Of a stretch of DNA of 64,000 nucleotides, positions 22,701 to 36,384 are shown one piece after another. The notes under the pieces were generated by a model. The model ran no database searches. It had not been told where the DNA came from and saw only the letters and a program-made list of their open reading frames with translations. This stretch comes from Rhodamnia argentea. Its lineage: Eukaryota; Streptophyta; Magnoliopsida; Myrtales; Myrtaceae. The first letter of the stretch is position 1; every line of letters begins with the position of its first letter. The stretch is from the NCBI RefSeq assembly GCF_020921035.1, contig NC_063151.1:30448934-30512933 (forward strand). Reading direction: 5' to 3'. Position numbers and translations under genes: made by a program.

Positions 22701-25700
22701 GAGCAAGGTAGATTTAGCTAGTGAATGACTTCATTTCAGGAACCCACCTTTGTTGTGAAAGGACACCAAACATAGTTAAATAACTGCTACCATCGGGATA
22801 TATACAGATTTGCAAGTTACACTTCCAGTGGATTAAACAGAAATGCTGATTCTACTGATTTTGTAGTGATTCCAATTCTTCTCAAAGAAAGAAGAATCAC
22901 TACAACTCAGAAAAACTACCAATTCGCACAGAAAACATCAATCCACAATCACAGAACCATAGAAAAAATCCCAACCACCTCTTTCCCACAGTGCAAGCTC
23001 TTGATGATTGATATAGATGGGAAAATGAAGATTAAACTGTCAAAGGGTTTCAGATTTCCTCGAGGTCAAGGTCAAGACTCCAGCATATTTCCTATTCAAA
23101 GAACTCGATTATTATGCCATTCAAATTCCAGCTTCCTTCCGACCCCCCCCTCCCCCCCAAAAAAAAAAAAAGAAAAAGAAAAAGAAAAAAAGAATAAGAA
23201 ATTTCCAGCTTCCTGTATGTTAACGACAGTGTCTAAGAAGCATGAAACAGAATGAGCCTACACGTCTCGAATTGCAATTTCTGGCGCAATTATTTGGCAG
23301 ATAATAAATGCATTAAAGAATGAGAAAAAGTGCGCAGACAATCTTAGATACAGCTAAAGAATTTCAATGAATGTGATTTCGTGACATTAACCAACCTCGG
23401 AGAAGATTCCCGTACAGTTACATCGCTTCCCTGAGAAGATTCAACACCAAGATTAGATTTATCATCACCTACAGTGCCACTACCATCCATGATTTCTGCT
23501 CTTGCTCCAAGACAAGTATCAAAGCTTCCAAATGTCAAACTGTTCTTGAAAGCTTCAGATACTTGAAAATGGTTCGGGAAAATTACATGCTGACCATCAG
23601 AGATACTTGATGTAGAGAGAGAATGGGAGCTGGCTTTGCTTTTGTCCAGTGCAACCTTAGATGCAACCACTGTATCAGAAACATGAATAAGAGCTGAACA
23701 CATTGAGGCTCACTGAGGAAGAAATATATTGCAAGATTCACACCAACAATTTGAAAGAGTATACTGAACAAGTACTTGGTTGAAGAAACAAGAAAACAAT
23801 TTTATTGGTTAGAAATCAGCAATATTGCCAAGAGATATCTTGCAATGGAGGAATATGGAGAGACTACTACACTTCAATGGACAACTCCAGTAAGCATTAA
23901 AATCCAGTCTCCATATTGATGACCATTGGTCAAAACAAAGTCAAGCAGATTCAATGTCCTTGACCAGCAGAACTGTTTAATAAAGTCCAGAGACTGGAAA
24001 GTTAGAGGAATAATCAGAAGATGGATCCACAAATGCTCCTCGCAACATCAGATCCTAGCATAATCTCACTTGCAATTAAGAGGAGCCATCCTAATCAAAG
24101 TTTCCATAAATTACAAAAGCAATCTTATAATGTTCCTGGCACAGAAAATTAGCAGAATACCTTCTAATGGGTCACAGGCCTCTAGCTGTGACTTGTCATC
24201 GTCTTTCGAAGATGATGTGGTCATGGGAGTTCCAGACCTGGTCAGCATAGACGTTGGCAGTAACTGAGACGAATGACCATGGGAAAATTCCACAACTGAA
24301 TCAAGAGACTTTTCCTTGGAAGCCGAAGCCACAGGAACCATCTCGTTACTTGCTTTTTCATTGTCGATTGAATCTGCACCTAACTTCCAGGGAACAGATG
24401 GAGCCAATACAGGATCTGAAACAGAGGAAATATCGGAGGCAGATGCTGAAGTAGCAGAGACCAGGAGCTGGTCAGGCGTCATTGCAGACTTTCCTTCCTC
24501 TGCCCTGGTCACAGAATCAGAAACAAAAACGGAATTTTCCAACTTATTTTCAGCAGTTGCAGGAATTGGTGGCAACGAAACCTCTGTGTTCAAATCCATA
24601 GCTGACTTAACATCAGGTCCTCCGGGGCTGCCATTTACAGCAGAATTTGGTGCATGAACTTTAGCAGAGAGCCCATTAGACAAATGAGAAGGTCCATTTT
24701 GCACCACATTGGAAGCCCTAAAAGCAATGAAGGTTTTATAAACTAAACATGCCCAGCACAGATAAGTAACAAAACAAGCAAAAGTACAATTTGACACTGA
24801 AAAGAGGGTAGCAAGACTACTTTGTTGCACGAGGCGCTGCAGTGTTTTTGTTCATCTGTAGATGCATAGGGTTGGGCACTCTCTCCACTGAATTACTAGT
24901 TCTTTTGCCCCTCTGAACAAGCATATTCCTCTCACCGCCTGCATATGGACAAAAAAGACGACCAATAAAACCACATGAGAGCTAGAAAATTGCAGAGCTA
25001 TGGTAGGCATTGCTCCTCCATCTCCATTGTGTAACTTGACTGAATAATTGGTCTATAGATAATAATTTCCCACAAAAGAGAGAGGAGAGGGGGGAGGGGG
25101 GCGCTGAAAATTGCAAGTGACATAGTCACTGGAACCACTGAAAATCCTATAGAGAGAAAGCCAATTACCAGAAGAGACATAGTTCGAACGAGGATGTCTG
25201 TTTCCCCTAGCCCCTCGTCCCTGAGTGTCTGTTGTCGACTTGGATTCCGGTGATCTTCCATTTGTACTCTAACAATGTAAAAGCACAAAACCATCAAAAC
25301 TAACAAATAATGATGATGTACAAGTACAACACTGTCAAATGGCACTATCAACGTAATCAAGCATAACCATCTAATGGTAATGCTCGTTATGCTTTTTCCA
25401 TTAAATGGACTACCAAAATAAAAGCACGATCATCTAATGGCATGTTTATTGGACCTATCATACCAATGACTCTCTCATTGAAACAACAAAATAATTATGA
25501 CTTTTTAAAACTATGGAAAATCTTTCTGACTTTGAATAACCTTAGTTTTTAAAATTTTGAGGCGTTCAATGTCAAGCAAAAATGAAATCCCCAACGCCAA
25601 AGAAAAAACTCAAAATAAGATTTAAAAACAGAATTCACCCCTAAATGCATGTTACTGTGTCTGTGTGGGAACAAGATGGTCTACTATCTCCACTACGCCA

Positions 25701-27804
25701 AGTGTGCAAGGAAAACCGAGGAAAGACAATAATGTTAATTTCTAGTATACACTGCTGCAATTACAACTAATTTGGGCATATGTTTCTGTCAACCAGCATT
25801 TTCCCCCACAAGTTCAATAACTTCCCAGAGCATCAGCCTTGACCTCAAGACATATATCAGCCTAACTTGCATCAGCTTTAACTACTTGATACTCTAGAAA
25901 CTTAGATCCCGAGCAGCTCTCTGTATCATTTACCTTTGTCTTTCTACTTTTATGCTAAGACATGCTTTAAACTCGTTCATACAGAAGAAACTAAATGAAG
26001 GCCTGTAGCTACATTCAGCCGATCTAAGCAGCATATGATTTTTCCATAATGTACAAAAAAAGTTTCTGAAAGATAGGAACAAGGTAATCATACCTCCTTT
26101 CTCCTTTCCTTCTTGCTTTTGACCTCATGATATGTGTCTGCCAAACAAAATATAAGACGTTATATTTATAGAAGTGGTAAACCTAAGCCAACTAGGTAGG
26201 TTAAGAGTTTGCAGAATCACTATGTTAAATCCTGATAATGGCATATAAGGCATCAACATTGAAAATTCTCAAGCTTTTCTTTGGATAAACCAAAGAAATT
26301 TGAGTGAAAAAGCAACTGATTGAGATTAAAGTGGTCTCTCTACTAGAAGATAGATACAAACTCCCATGCATACAAACCCAAAGCCAGCCACAGTTGACAA
26401 TGGCGGAAATTACCACTGATAAGATAGCAAGAGGATCAAAACCGTAAAAAAAAATCATCAACTCAAACTAAACAAAAAGTATAAAAACAAAGTCATGCAT
26501 ACAAGCCAAAAGCCAGCCACAGCTCACGATAGTGGAAATTGCACTGATAAGATACCAAAGCTATCAAAACCGTCAAAACAAATCATCAACTCAATCTAAA
26601 CAGAGTTTTCCGACCAAAAAAAAAAAAAAATTCTAAACAAAGTTTCATCGTTTCTTGCCATAGATACAGGGGGTCGAGCATCTTAATTTTTTAATTTTCC
26701 AGAATTGAACAGAGTAACACCAGGTCAAGCTTATAAATTGATAAAATTTCCGTAATTGAACATAGTAGACAGTTAAGGACACTCTACCAATGAGGGATAA
26801 CATAAGTCAAAAGCAGTTGCTGAGTGTCAAAAGAACAGAATGTGTCGACAGCAGGAATATAACTAGCATTTACTAAGCTTTAGAAATGCGTGTAACTTGA
26901 GCACCGGTCATTAAAAGTTCTTGCAAAATTTAAGATATGTCATACCACAAGGCATTAGATTACCAATAACAGGTTGGTGGCTTTTTAGCAATTTACACTC
27001 GAGTAAGATTACCAATATAAAAGGGTTACTCCATGAAGGAAACTTCAGGTTTCCATACTTGTCACAAGTCACAATATATACAACTGATAACGCACCAATT
27101 GACCAGTTCAAAGTTGTGCGTTTCTTACAAATGGTAGAGCAATAACAGAGTTGAGCACGGACAATAAGTCCCAACAGTCAGATTAGGAGGAAGTTCAATC
27201 GCGTAATTTACATAAGGTAACACCTGTAGAAGGTCCATTTCGTTTGCAAACTCGTCGGCAGCTCAGGAAAAGCAGTCCAAACACTTTCCTAATTTACATA
27301 TTCCTTCATTTCGTCATCAAGCGACAGACACTCTAGCTCGCGATAGCTAAAGAAACGAAAACTCAGAACCCGATCCTCCATAATCCCCAGACGCCAACAC
27401 GCGAGGAAGCATGACCATCAGAATCTAGCTCGATACACTTCCACGGTCCACTCGCCATCTTCGAACACGAAAGAACAAACACCACCCCCCCAATCGTCCC
27501 AAAGGACCAGAAACGAGCTGACGGAACAAAAAAGATCCAACGGACACCGAACGAGACAGGCAATGTCCTCAAACGCGGCACGCTCCCACGCATATCGCGG
27601 CGTACCTTCGAAAAGGAGCTTCTGAGCGGTCTCGTTGGGATCCATGGCGCAATCCTTGAGCACTGCGTACACATCCTCGTCCGAGTGCTGCTTGTCGGTG
27701 ATCTCCTTGATGTTCTGGATCGTCTTCCTCAGGTCGGCCGGGATCGAAACCCTAGAGCCGCCGCCACCGCCGCCGCCGCCGCCGCTCATGTTCTCCCGAA
27801 GCAT
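19741..27804 (-). CDS. GIP1: GBF-interacting protein 1-like
   Basis: Nine minus-strand exons: 27804-27606, 26137-26094, 25268-25169, 24938-24821, 24717-24161, 23669-23396, 22180-21901, 20605-20159, 20034-19741, in frame to 770 aa. The N-terminus, after a poly-Gly run, has the conserved DUF1296 block (IPADLRKTIQNIKEITDKQH, then MDPNETAQKLLFE). The middle is Ser/Thr-rich and the C-terminus is Pro/Gln-rich (FSPAQAGHGAYG, HPLLQQSQ, NWNSNF). In Arabidopsis GIP1 interacts with G-box-binding bZIP factors in the nucleus; the same role here is inferred. Two in-frame ATGs (27804, 27789) are possible starts. The family block resembling QPFDPxxYYAQFYRSG, expected between exons 7 and 8, is not visible in the 1.3-kb intron 7, which may explain the length below about 830. 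A GA repeat lies in the leader. Confidence 0.88.
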
Positions 27805-27806
27805 AG

Positions 27807-27807
<1 letters not shown>

Positions 27808-27842
<35 letters not shown>
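27808..27842 (+). repeat. (GA)n microsatellite in the GIP1-like 5' leader
   Basis: About 17 GA units directly upstream of the first ATG of the minus-strand gene, read as (TC)n in the transcript. Such leader CT repeats are common in plant genes. Confidence 0.85.
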
Positions 27843-27844
<2 letters not shown>

Positions 27845-29272
27845 TAAGAAGAAGCAGAAATCAATGAAATGCGCATATCAAATGTCTGTGGTTTTCGTGT
27901 GTAAAGAAAGAGAGAAAAGAGAGATGGAAAAGTGAAGGAAAAGTAAAATTTATCACAAGGCTCTTAGCTTAGCTTAGCTACATTGAAATCACCAGCAAGA
28001 AGTTTGGGCAATTTTCATTTTCTTTTTGTTTATTTATGCAGCCTCTTTTTTTCTTTTGGGCTTTTCCTTTTTTTCTAAATTTTTATTTCTACTAGATATT
28101 TCGAGGAAATAGGGGGAAAGGAAAATTAAATGTCAGTTTAAATTAGAATTGAATGTGAGTGTGCAGGAATGGCAAAATTGAAAATTCAGACGGAGGAAGG
28201 GTTTTAGAGGGGGGCGCGGGGCCCACTTCGACCAGGGGGTGGGTCCCTCTTCTTTTTTTATTTTTTATTTTTATTTTTTCTGAGAGAATTCCGCATGTGA
28301 AAGCAGTGTGGATGAGCTTTTTGTTCAGTACATAACAATTAGGCTTAGGTCGCATTTGATGTACAAAATGAGGATCCGATTGCCGAAAGCGTTTTTGATA
28401 TTAGTTAAAGCAAGAGCAAAACGAAGTTTGAAAAGATTGATTTTTCGCGCACTTTTGGCGGCGTTTCAAATCAAAATTTGCGGTTACGAGCACATCGATC
28501 ACGAGACACGCAAACATCTCTATTTCCCCCGCTCGAGTTTTCGAATATGACCGGTGGTTTAGCATCCGATTTGGTCTTTTTCTTTAGCACATGTTAGAAT
28601 CCATTTCTCTTCGATATTTGGACCAGCGAGAGTGATCGTACATTTAGTTTGAAAATGTTGAAATTAGCGTCTTTAATCAAGTTTAGTAGCATTTTCTTTT
28701 TGAACGTCTTTTGAACCTTTGTCTCCGACGTTCACACGTGTAATTTTTTACTGGACATTCCAACGTGATAGTCGAATAATATTCTGTATGTCTTTGTTGT
28801 AGCTAACGCTGTAACTATATTAGGCATTCGGGTCAATGGCATGGCTTCGGACATTAATTCAGATAGGGATAAACGCTTGTTTGCCTTACAATTCAAATTC
28901 GAAATAGCTTGTGAGTATGGACCATCTTTACTCAAATGACATGGCCTAGAGAGAGTTTAGTATGTTGAGGAAGATGGATGAGGTAAATTGGTGCACTGGG
29001 GAGGACAAGCAAGAAAAATTTACAGGTCGACTAAGGAATTTACTTATCCATGCAATGAGTAGAAGTTAGTCAAAAAAATTCACAATATAAGGCATAGCCC
29101 GCGACATCCAGAAATTCAAACATAATTAATAGTATGTAGGAAATGAATGCAGTAAATGTCATAAGCGAAAATTATAGTCGGAATATTAATGTGATAGTAG
29201 CAAAAGGCTCGAATTGTATTTTTCGTGGCCATAGTTTTTCGGTAAATGATTCTGTTAAGATTGAATTACTAA
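27843..29272. other. Intergenic, promoter side of the GIP1-like gene
   Basis: Contains the CT-rich upstream region of the GIP1-like gene and AT-rich sequence. No coding sequence is recognised. The frame near 28308-28550 has no family resemblance. Confidence 0.5.
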
Positions 29273-31988
29273 GGCTGCGTATGGTAACGTTTACGTTCGC
29301 AGAACAACTTTTGGAACATAAACACTTTTTTTCGTTTTCGTTCCCGGGCAAAGATTTTTGGGAACATAAACGCGTTTGGTAGCTATAAAAAAAATTCTGT
29401 TCCCGGAACAAAAAAAGAATAGAAACGCATTTGGGAATTGCACAAATTTTCCGTTCCCGGAACAAAAAAGAAAAGAAACGCGTTTGCTAACCGCAACAAA
29501 ATTGTTCCTAATTTTTTCATTTAATTAAGGGGACTGTATATATTAAAATTAAGATGTCTTTATCTTTTTAACTTACTAAATCAAATTAAATCTCATTTGT
29601 TCGGTTTGCTAAATTAAATTAGACTAATATATGTATAAGGGTCTGTTTGGCGGTGATTCTGATTCTCTGTTTCTGTTCCCTTAAAACAAAAAGGATCAGA
29701 AACATGTTTGGTAATAGAAAAAAAAATGATTTTGATTCTGGTCCCGGGAACACTTTTGGACCACTTTTCAGAAGCAAAAAAAAGATGATTCTGGTGTTTT
29801 AGAACACTTTTGAGGATCACTTTTTTACACAATATACTTATGACTTATCCCTCATACTTATAATTAAAATTTTAATATAAAATGGTATTATTTAAAAAAA
29901 AAAAAAGTCCACGTGGATTTTCAACTTTACATAAATTAAAATTCAATTTTAAAAATTGCTAAAAACTAATTTTCTTAAATTAAAAATTTTATTTAAGGAA
30001 AATTTAATAAAAAAAATTTAAAAATTTAAGAAATGGGGGAAATAAAAAATATTTAGATTTTTAATTTAATAATTTAAAAATAATTAAAAAAATTTAGATT
30101 GAAAATAGCTAAATTTTTGAAAAAAAATTCTCGTCATTAGATCTTCCCCTCTCCCCCCCCTTTTTTTTTAAATTAGTTTTTTTTGTAAAATTTTAAGCCT
30201 ATTTTTAAATTCAATTTAAATTTATATTTATATTTAAAAAATTATTTTTTAGAAAAATTTTAAATCTAATTTATTTTTTATATTAAGGGACCTCTAATAC
30301 GCTTTTTTAGCTATTTTATTTTTTATTCTAATTAAGTTTTATTTTTTATTTCCTATTATGTTTTTTCAACTTTTATCCTTTTTTTTTATTAAAGATTGGA
30401 CCCAACCCTCCGCGTCGTCAACTAAATCTCCATTTTTTCTCCATTTTTCAAGCCGCACAAAAATTTTGTCGAGTCGGGTGAAGAAAAAATCAATGTAGTT
30501 GAATTGCAGGTCTTGTAAGCTTTAACGATGTGTAATTACAAGAGTGCAAAACTATAGGCGGTTGCACAATGAGGAGCTTTTCTTTCATTTTTTTTGGGTA
30601 ATCAATCTAAAAGTCACGATAAATAATAACAAACAAATGATTTAGACAAATTCTGTAAATGTAATACGAATTACTTTTCAAACAATATAAACCATTGCAT
30701 ACTCATGAAAATCGACAAACGAATTGGGAACGGAAATTTTGTTACTTTTTTTTTTTTGCTCCATAATCGCTATTTGATTATTTTCCCTCTTTGCCATCAA
30801 ATGTGATTATATAATTATTTGATTTAAATGAAAAATTGGGAACAAAAATTTTGTGCAGCTACCAAACGTGTTTCTGTTCCAGGAACAAAAATTTTAAACG
30901 ATTACCAAACGCATTTTGATTCTCAAAAAATCATCCAGGGAATAGAATCAAAAAAAGTGATTTTGATCAGAATCATTTTTTGGGAATAGAATCATCGCCA
31001 AACAGACCCTAAGTAATTTATGAACGATTTATCAAATTACAATATGGACAAGATTAATTATAAAAAAAATGAAAGAGAAGAAGAATTGGAATTGGACAAC
31101 GAGAACATCAAATATGTTTTCTATAGATAAGAAAAATTACAATTATGAGTCACACATAAATGTTCTCAAGTAGTTAAAAATATGATTACCTTTAAACGGG
31201 GACCCCTAGAAAAATATTAATTGTACTTTGAGTGAAACCGAGAATTAAAATGAAAATATTTGTGCATTAGGTTCTTTTAGTCCAATTGTGCAATTTTTCC
31301 CAATATGAGGACTGAAATGAGATGCAAGGTATCATGGTCTCATGTCATGACTCTAAAAGTAAAAAAAAAAATTGGCTAAAATGATTGAAAATGAAATTTT
31401 TTAGTCAAGTTAGGATTATGTTCAATGAAGAGCATGTGGTCCCGAACTGAATTTTTAAAAATTTAAGAGGCCAAAATGAAAAGGGAATTAAAATAAAAAT
31501 ATGGACTATTTTTGCGCATTTTTCTGACCATGAATACTATTTTTCCTTATTTTTGGCTATTTTTATAATTAAAATAAATCCGAAAAATGTCAAAAATTAC
31601 GAAAAATATTTTTTGTTCAAAATTGCTTCCTAAGGTTAGGCGAAAGCTTCCAAGGTTGATTTTGTAATTTTATGATTTTTTTTGTATTTTTAAAATAAAA
31701 TCATCAAAAATCATGTGTCAACATTGTACAGGAATAAAAGTGAAGAGAGTGTGTTAAAAAAAATTGTTCCCAATTGTTTCTAAAAAATATTCCAAAAAAG
31801 TGTTCCAGAAACACATAAGCAATTTTTTTTTTGTTTTTTGTTTCTACTCCAAAAGTGTTTCTGTTTCTCAAAAGTGTTTTCGAAACACTTTGGGAACACT
31901 TTTTTACCATACACGTTTTTGTTCCCAAAGTATTTTGAGAACACTTTAGGAACATAAATACTTTTTCTAGAGCGTTAAATACGCAGCC
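29273..31988. mobile_element. PIF/Harbinger-like MITE (outer), split by a nested copy
   Basis: The left end GGCTGCGTATGGTAACG, preceded by TAA, matches the reverse complement of the right end (GGCTGCGTATTTAACG), which is followed by TGA. The arms repeat 'gttcccggaac', 'aaacgcgttt' and 'tgttcc' motifs. Another element (29639-31009) sits inside it. The 3-bp flank is imperfect on one side. Confidence 0.55.
29639..31009. mobile_element. PIF/Harbinger-like MITE nested in another
   Basis: Termini GGGTCTGTTTGGCGGTGATT and, in reverse complement, GGGTCTGTTTGGCGATGATT are nearly identical. TAA lies directly on both sides (29636-29638 and 31010-31012), the 3-bp duplication expected for PIF/Harbinger. 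The interior is AT-rich and non-coding. Its insertion into the 29273-31988 element gives the relative order of the two events. Confidence 0.75.
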
Positions 31989-34431
31989 TGAATATCTACT
32001 CTTGGGTCGATTATTTAGATTGGCGATGAAATATTTTTCGCCAAACTGGTTGTTAACGGAGAATGATTGGCTCCGAGACTTCGTAATGCTTGGTGGTTTG
32101 GTAACTTTCGCGGAACGTTTTAGTGGGTTCAAAATATTTTTCTGACTTATCAACATGTAAAACGGACGTTGATTTTCTTGTTTACTTACCGATTCATTAT
32201 TTATCTTGTTAATTTATCAAAATATCTATTTTGGAACCATATGATTAAGCCATTTGCAACATTTTAATTTGACCGCATCACTTCTATTTTTCACCACACG
32301 TTTTTAACTGAAAGTCATAATTATTTCAACGCATGATTAATTTATTGCATCTCTTTTTAACCCTTGTATAGTTACTAAATACACCCCCCTTTCTTTGACT
32401 GCATGTTTCTTTCCCGTTCTCTTTCATCTCACACCCTTTTGAAGCAAAATGAAAGGTTCCATGTTTGTACTTCTAAAGCTTCTAGTTCGATTTTTCAAGT
32501 GTTTAGAAGGTGAATTATTTGACTTCTTCATCTTATCATATTAGTTTTGTCGCTTTAAAAGATTTGGAGTTGTTAATTTATTTTTTTCAGTCATTTTCCT
32601 TTGAAGGTAACTAAAGTTTTGATTTTCTCAAGTCATTTTTCAAGATAAATGAAAACTCTAAGGATTGAGTTATATTGACTTACTTAGTACTCTTGACTTA
32701 ATTGGTTGTTGGTTATGAACTTTATTTGGCTTTTGTTGTCAAGTGCAGGTAAATTTCAATGATGGCATGTAAAGTCTTTATGTTCACCTGAATTGGATCG
32801 TTAAGCTTGTTAGATGCCTAGATGTATTTGATGCATTTCCTGAGGGGTATTTGATTATTTCTCTAGGTTGTCGATGTTCACGTTGCCGATTCTCCAAGTT
32901 TGTTATCATTTCTTGCATGAGAAAAGAAAGGAGGCAAGAATGTTATTATTATTACGCGCGTAGTTGTATGTCGGAATGATTTACATGGAAAGATGTTACA
33001 CATTAGATGTTGATTCTTGAAAATGTGTGTTGATTGCGTTATTGATTTGCACTGTTTTTGCGTGATTAAACATGGAAAGTATTATGCTATGTACTTCCGT
33101 CACCCATATATTAGGGGTGACGATGCCTTGTGTATCGGGATGTCTCTGGAGTTGAGATGCTGATGCCTTGGGAGTGTGTTCGGGATGAGAAGTAACGTAT
33201 ATGAAGCATAGTTACGCTCATATAGAAAACATTAGGCACATATGTCTATTAGTAAATTAATTGGTGATAACCGAGCCTCATAAGATATTATGTCATATGT
33301 TTGCACTTGAGTGAATAACCTCATGAAATGCCGTTACTGATTTCATGGACATGCCACGATAAGAAAAATAATGCATTAATTCTTGCACTTGTCATACATA
33401 GTTGTTTTTGTACCGCCTTGAACTCAAGTTTTTTTTATCGGGTTAAATAGAAAGATGATATCCTACCTTAGACTTACAGATTTCATTTATTGGGTTTCAG
33501 TTCACTCATTATTTTTCAGACATGCACAATGTATCCTCCACCGCCATTGCTTTTTGGAGCTTTCTTGCATTTCGATTATGTTTATGAAGATGTGCTTATA
33601 CCGTGGTCGGCAGTAATATATACTAGATGTAGTTCCATCGTATTGGTAGACCTGCGTTTTCTAAAGTGAAATTCCCATCGATTTGTCGCCCGGTACTCGA
33701 ACATCGACTGTGAGTTGGACTATTGCGAGGTTTCGATGGTGATGGCCGCACGTCGATGGGCGAGGTTAATCCGTAGCGCCACCTTGACTTTTGTCCAGAT
33801 AGGTTTTTGGGAGTAGGAGTGGTCTTGGGGATAAGTGACCCCAGGACTAACGTATTTTGTGTTTTGCTTGGACGTTGTATTAAGATTGTAATACTAATGT
33901 TAATATAAAGAAGATGTATATGTACTTTAATTAAACTCGCGGAATTTATTTTGTTAGATGGTGTGAATATTTCCTCGCGGTTCTGTGTTTGGAGTAGTAG
34001 ATGGTGTATTTTACAAATGGAATGATAATGCACAACTAGTGATTGGAGTAGTAGAATAGACCGAGCGACTATAGAATGCTAAAGGCATGTGTTTGCCTGT
34101 GAATGATTGCGTGGTACTAGTAACATTTGTTACTCAATAGTTGGCCACTAAGTTAAGTAATATATATAGGTCCTGTAACACAAGATGAGCTCCGGGGAAA
34201 TTCGGAAGTCAGATCGTCGAATGGACGGAATCCTCCTGGCGCTTGCAAATTTCGAAGTTTGATGGTAAAAAACACGCATGAGGACAAGCTCCTCATGGCA
34301 GATGTCACACCAACACTGCGATCACAGTTTAACAAAGTCCAACAAAGTCAATATTTCTGCAGCGCTTACTCTGTATTGTCCTTCTACCTTGGGACCGCAA
34401 TTCTCTTGAGATCAACGTGGTAAAAAGTTAA
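31989..34431. other. Gene-poor stretch, nothing recognised
   Basis: No coding family is recognised. A less AT-rich patch at about 33540-33880 could be a piece of an old long terminal repeat, but no ends, primer-binding site or polypurine tract could be paired. Confidence 0.4.
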
Positions 34432-35514
34432 AGGCTGCGCATGGTAACCATTATGTTTCGAGAAGCTGATTCTGATTAAAATGATTTTTTTCTAATTCTG
34501 TTCTTGGATGAGTTTTAAAGAATCAAAACGCGTTTGATAACTGTCTAAAATTTCTGTTCTTAGAATGGAAACGCGTTTGATAACTGCACAAAATTTCTGT
34601 TTCAAAAAACTGTTTCTCTTCCCAATTTTTTTCATTTAAGTCAAATAGCTATGTAGTTACTTTGTAAAATTTCATCCTAAATTGAAGAATAATTTTCAAT
34701 GCACACTAAAATAATTTAAAACACATTATTTTTTTGGCATGTCATAAATGAAACACAAATTTTAATACATTACGTTTGAAGTTCGATTGAAGCATGAGAT
34801 AGTTCTCATATTAAGAACTCATTTTTTCTTTAAATGTTATGTTGTCCAAAATACATACAAACATAGCAGCCGAATAATCAAATTATCCACTGACAAAAAA
34901 AAAAAAAAAACATATTATCCTCCTTGATACAAAGTACAAGTCCTTCACTATCATTTTGCACTTTTTATCATAAATCCAAGTGGGTGTTTAGCTTCAACTC
35001 CATGTGCAGATGTTTATATTTTATGACCCACGGCTATGAGTATATATGTTATCATCCACATTTTGGATGCCATCATCTCCCGTGACATTTTTGTAGAAGA
35101 GTGAAATCTATGAAATCAAGGAAATTTAAGCTCAAATTTATGAAAATGAGGTCAAACTAGCCTAATATAGGCTTATTCTATTTTTAGGGATTTTCTAAAT
35201 TTTTTGTGATTTTTTAAAATTTTTCGATTTTTATTTTTACTTTTTTTTTAGTTTTTTATTTTTATTAGGTTGAAGGAAAAGTGACGAGAGAACTGAAAGG
35301 GAAAAGTGAGAGATGTGAGACTTCATTTTGTTTTGTGATTCTCAAAAGTGATTCTTTTTTCCAAAATCAACTTTTTTTTTGTTCTGAATTTTGCTCTAAA
35401 ACCGATTCTGGGAACGGAATCAGAGTCAAATTTATTTGCATTATCAAACACGATTTTCATCTTTTTGTTTCCAGAATCGGAATCGGAGAATGATGATGGT
35501 TATCATGCAAGCCC
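34432..35514. mobile_element. Harbinger-like MITE
   Basis: The left end AGGCTGCGCATGGTAACCAT pairs with the right end in reverse complement (GGGCTTGCATGATAACCAT). TAA lies at both edges. Arm motifs 'aaacgcgttt' and 'gattctg' match the elements at 29273-31988 and 61313-62669. Confidence 0.6.
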
Positions 35515-36384
35515 TAAGTATGACCAAGTGAATAAGCTCGTGCTGTGCGGATGTTGCTTGTAGCCTCGAGAAAGATCAATCGCTAAAGACTTCAAACTTT
35601 TCACTAAGGTCAATCCTGCTAAAAAAATGAGAGCATTACAATTACTTCATGCCTTTCTAATGGTTACTCCCATTTTTTACAATGACGAATTGCATGCCAA
35701 AAAATTTGATGGAATCATTCTATTACATTAAACAAGGATCATACCTTATGGGAGACGTCTCTTGTGCATGAAAAGGCTTTTCGCTTTTGCTTTTCCTCGG
35801 TGCCCTTCAACCGACTATTTGGTACAACTTTTGGCCTTATTCGAAGAGGATGAAATACTTAAATTCCATAATTTTTTGCATCTTCAGTTTCCTCACCTTC
35901 CCCCAAGAAATCAACATGAAATTTACCTGTTAAAGACTGCATTTTTGTTCATGATTGGGAGCGAAGAGCAAGGTTGTTGTTGGGAGTCCCTCTGTAACAT
36001 CATGATTAGCACTAACGTTTATGACACTGAAAGCTAACAGCATGGACCTCTTGGAACGTAATTTTTTTGACTTAGTTGTACTACGGGAGCTTTGGAAAAC
36101 ATCTTCACAATAAGTCCCTAGTTTTGCAGCTTTTGTCCGCCTCTTCAAATTGTGTCGTGATGTGATATTTGTAACATTTTACAACATGGGTCAAGATGCA
36201 AAAAGTATGTCTACGCAACCATCCTTGCATATTAAAATGGACAACATACTTCCATTCACTACTTCCAGTCCCCACGGTGTAAGTTTGCAATGGCCCATCA
36301 GTTATTGATCTAAGAACATGCACAGACAAAACATGCAAAAACTCGACTTGAAAGTTCCTATAAGTAAGTATATACAGGAGAAGA
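35515..36384. other. Intergenic, unassigned open frames only
   Basis: Frames of 70-90 codons exist on both strands (for example 35762-36037 on the plus strand), but none resembles a known family or shows coding-like composition. I make no gene call. Confidence 0.4.

Noticed and set aside
33623..34033. 136-codon minus-strand frame
   Set aside because: No recognisable domain and composition unlike the real exons. It may be old retroelement sequence.
35762..36148. Opposed frames of 91 and 72 codons
   Set aside because: Neither resembles a known protein, and both lie between transposons.
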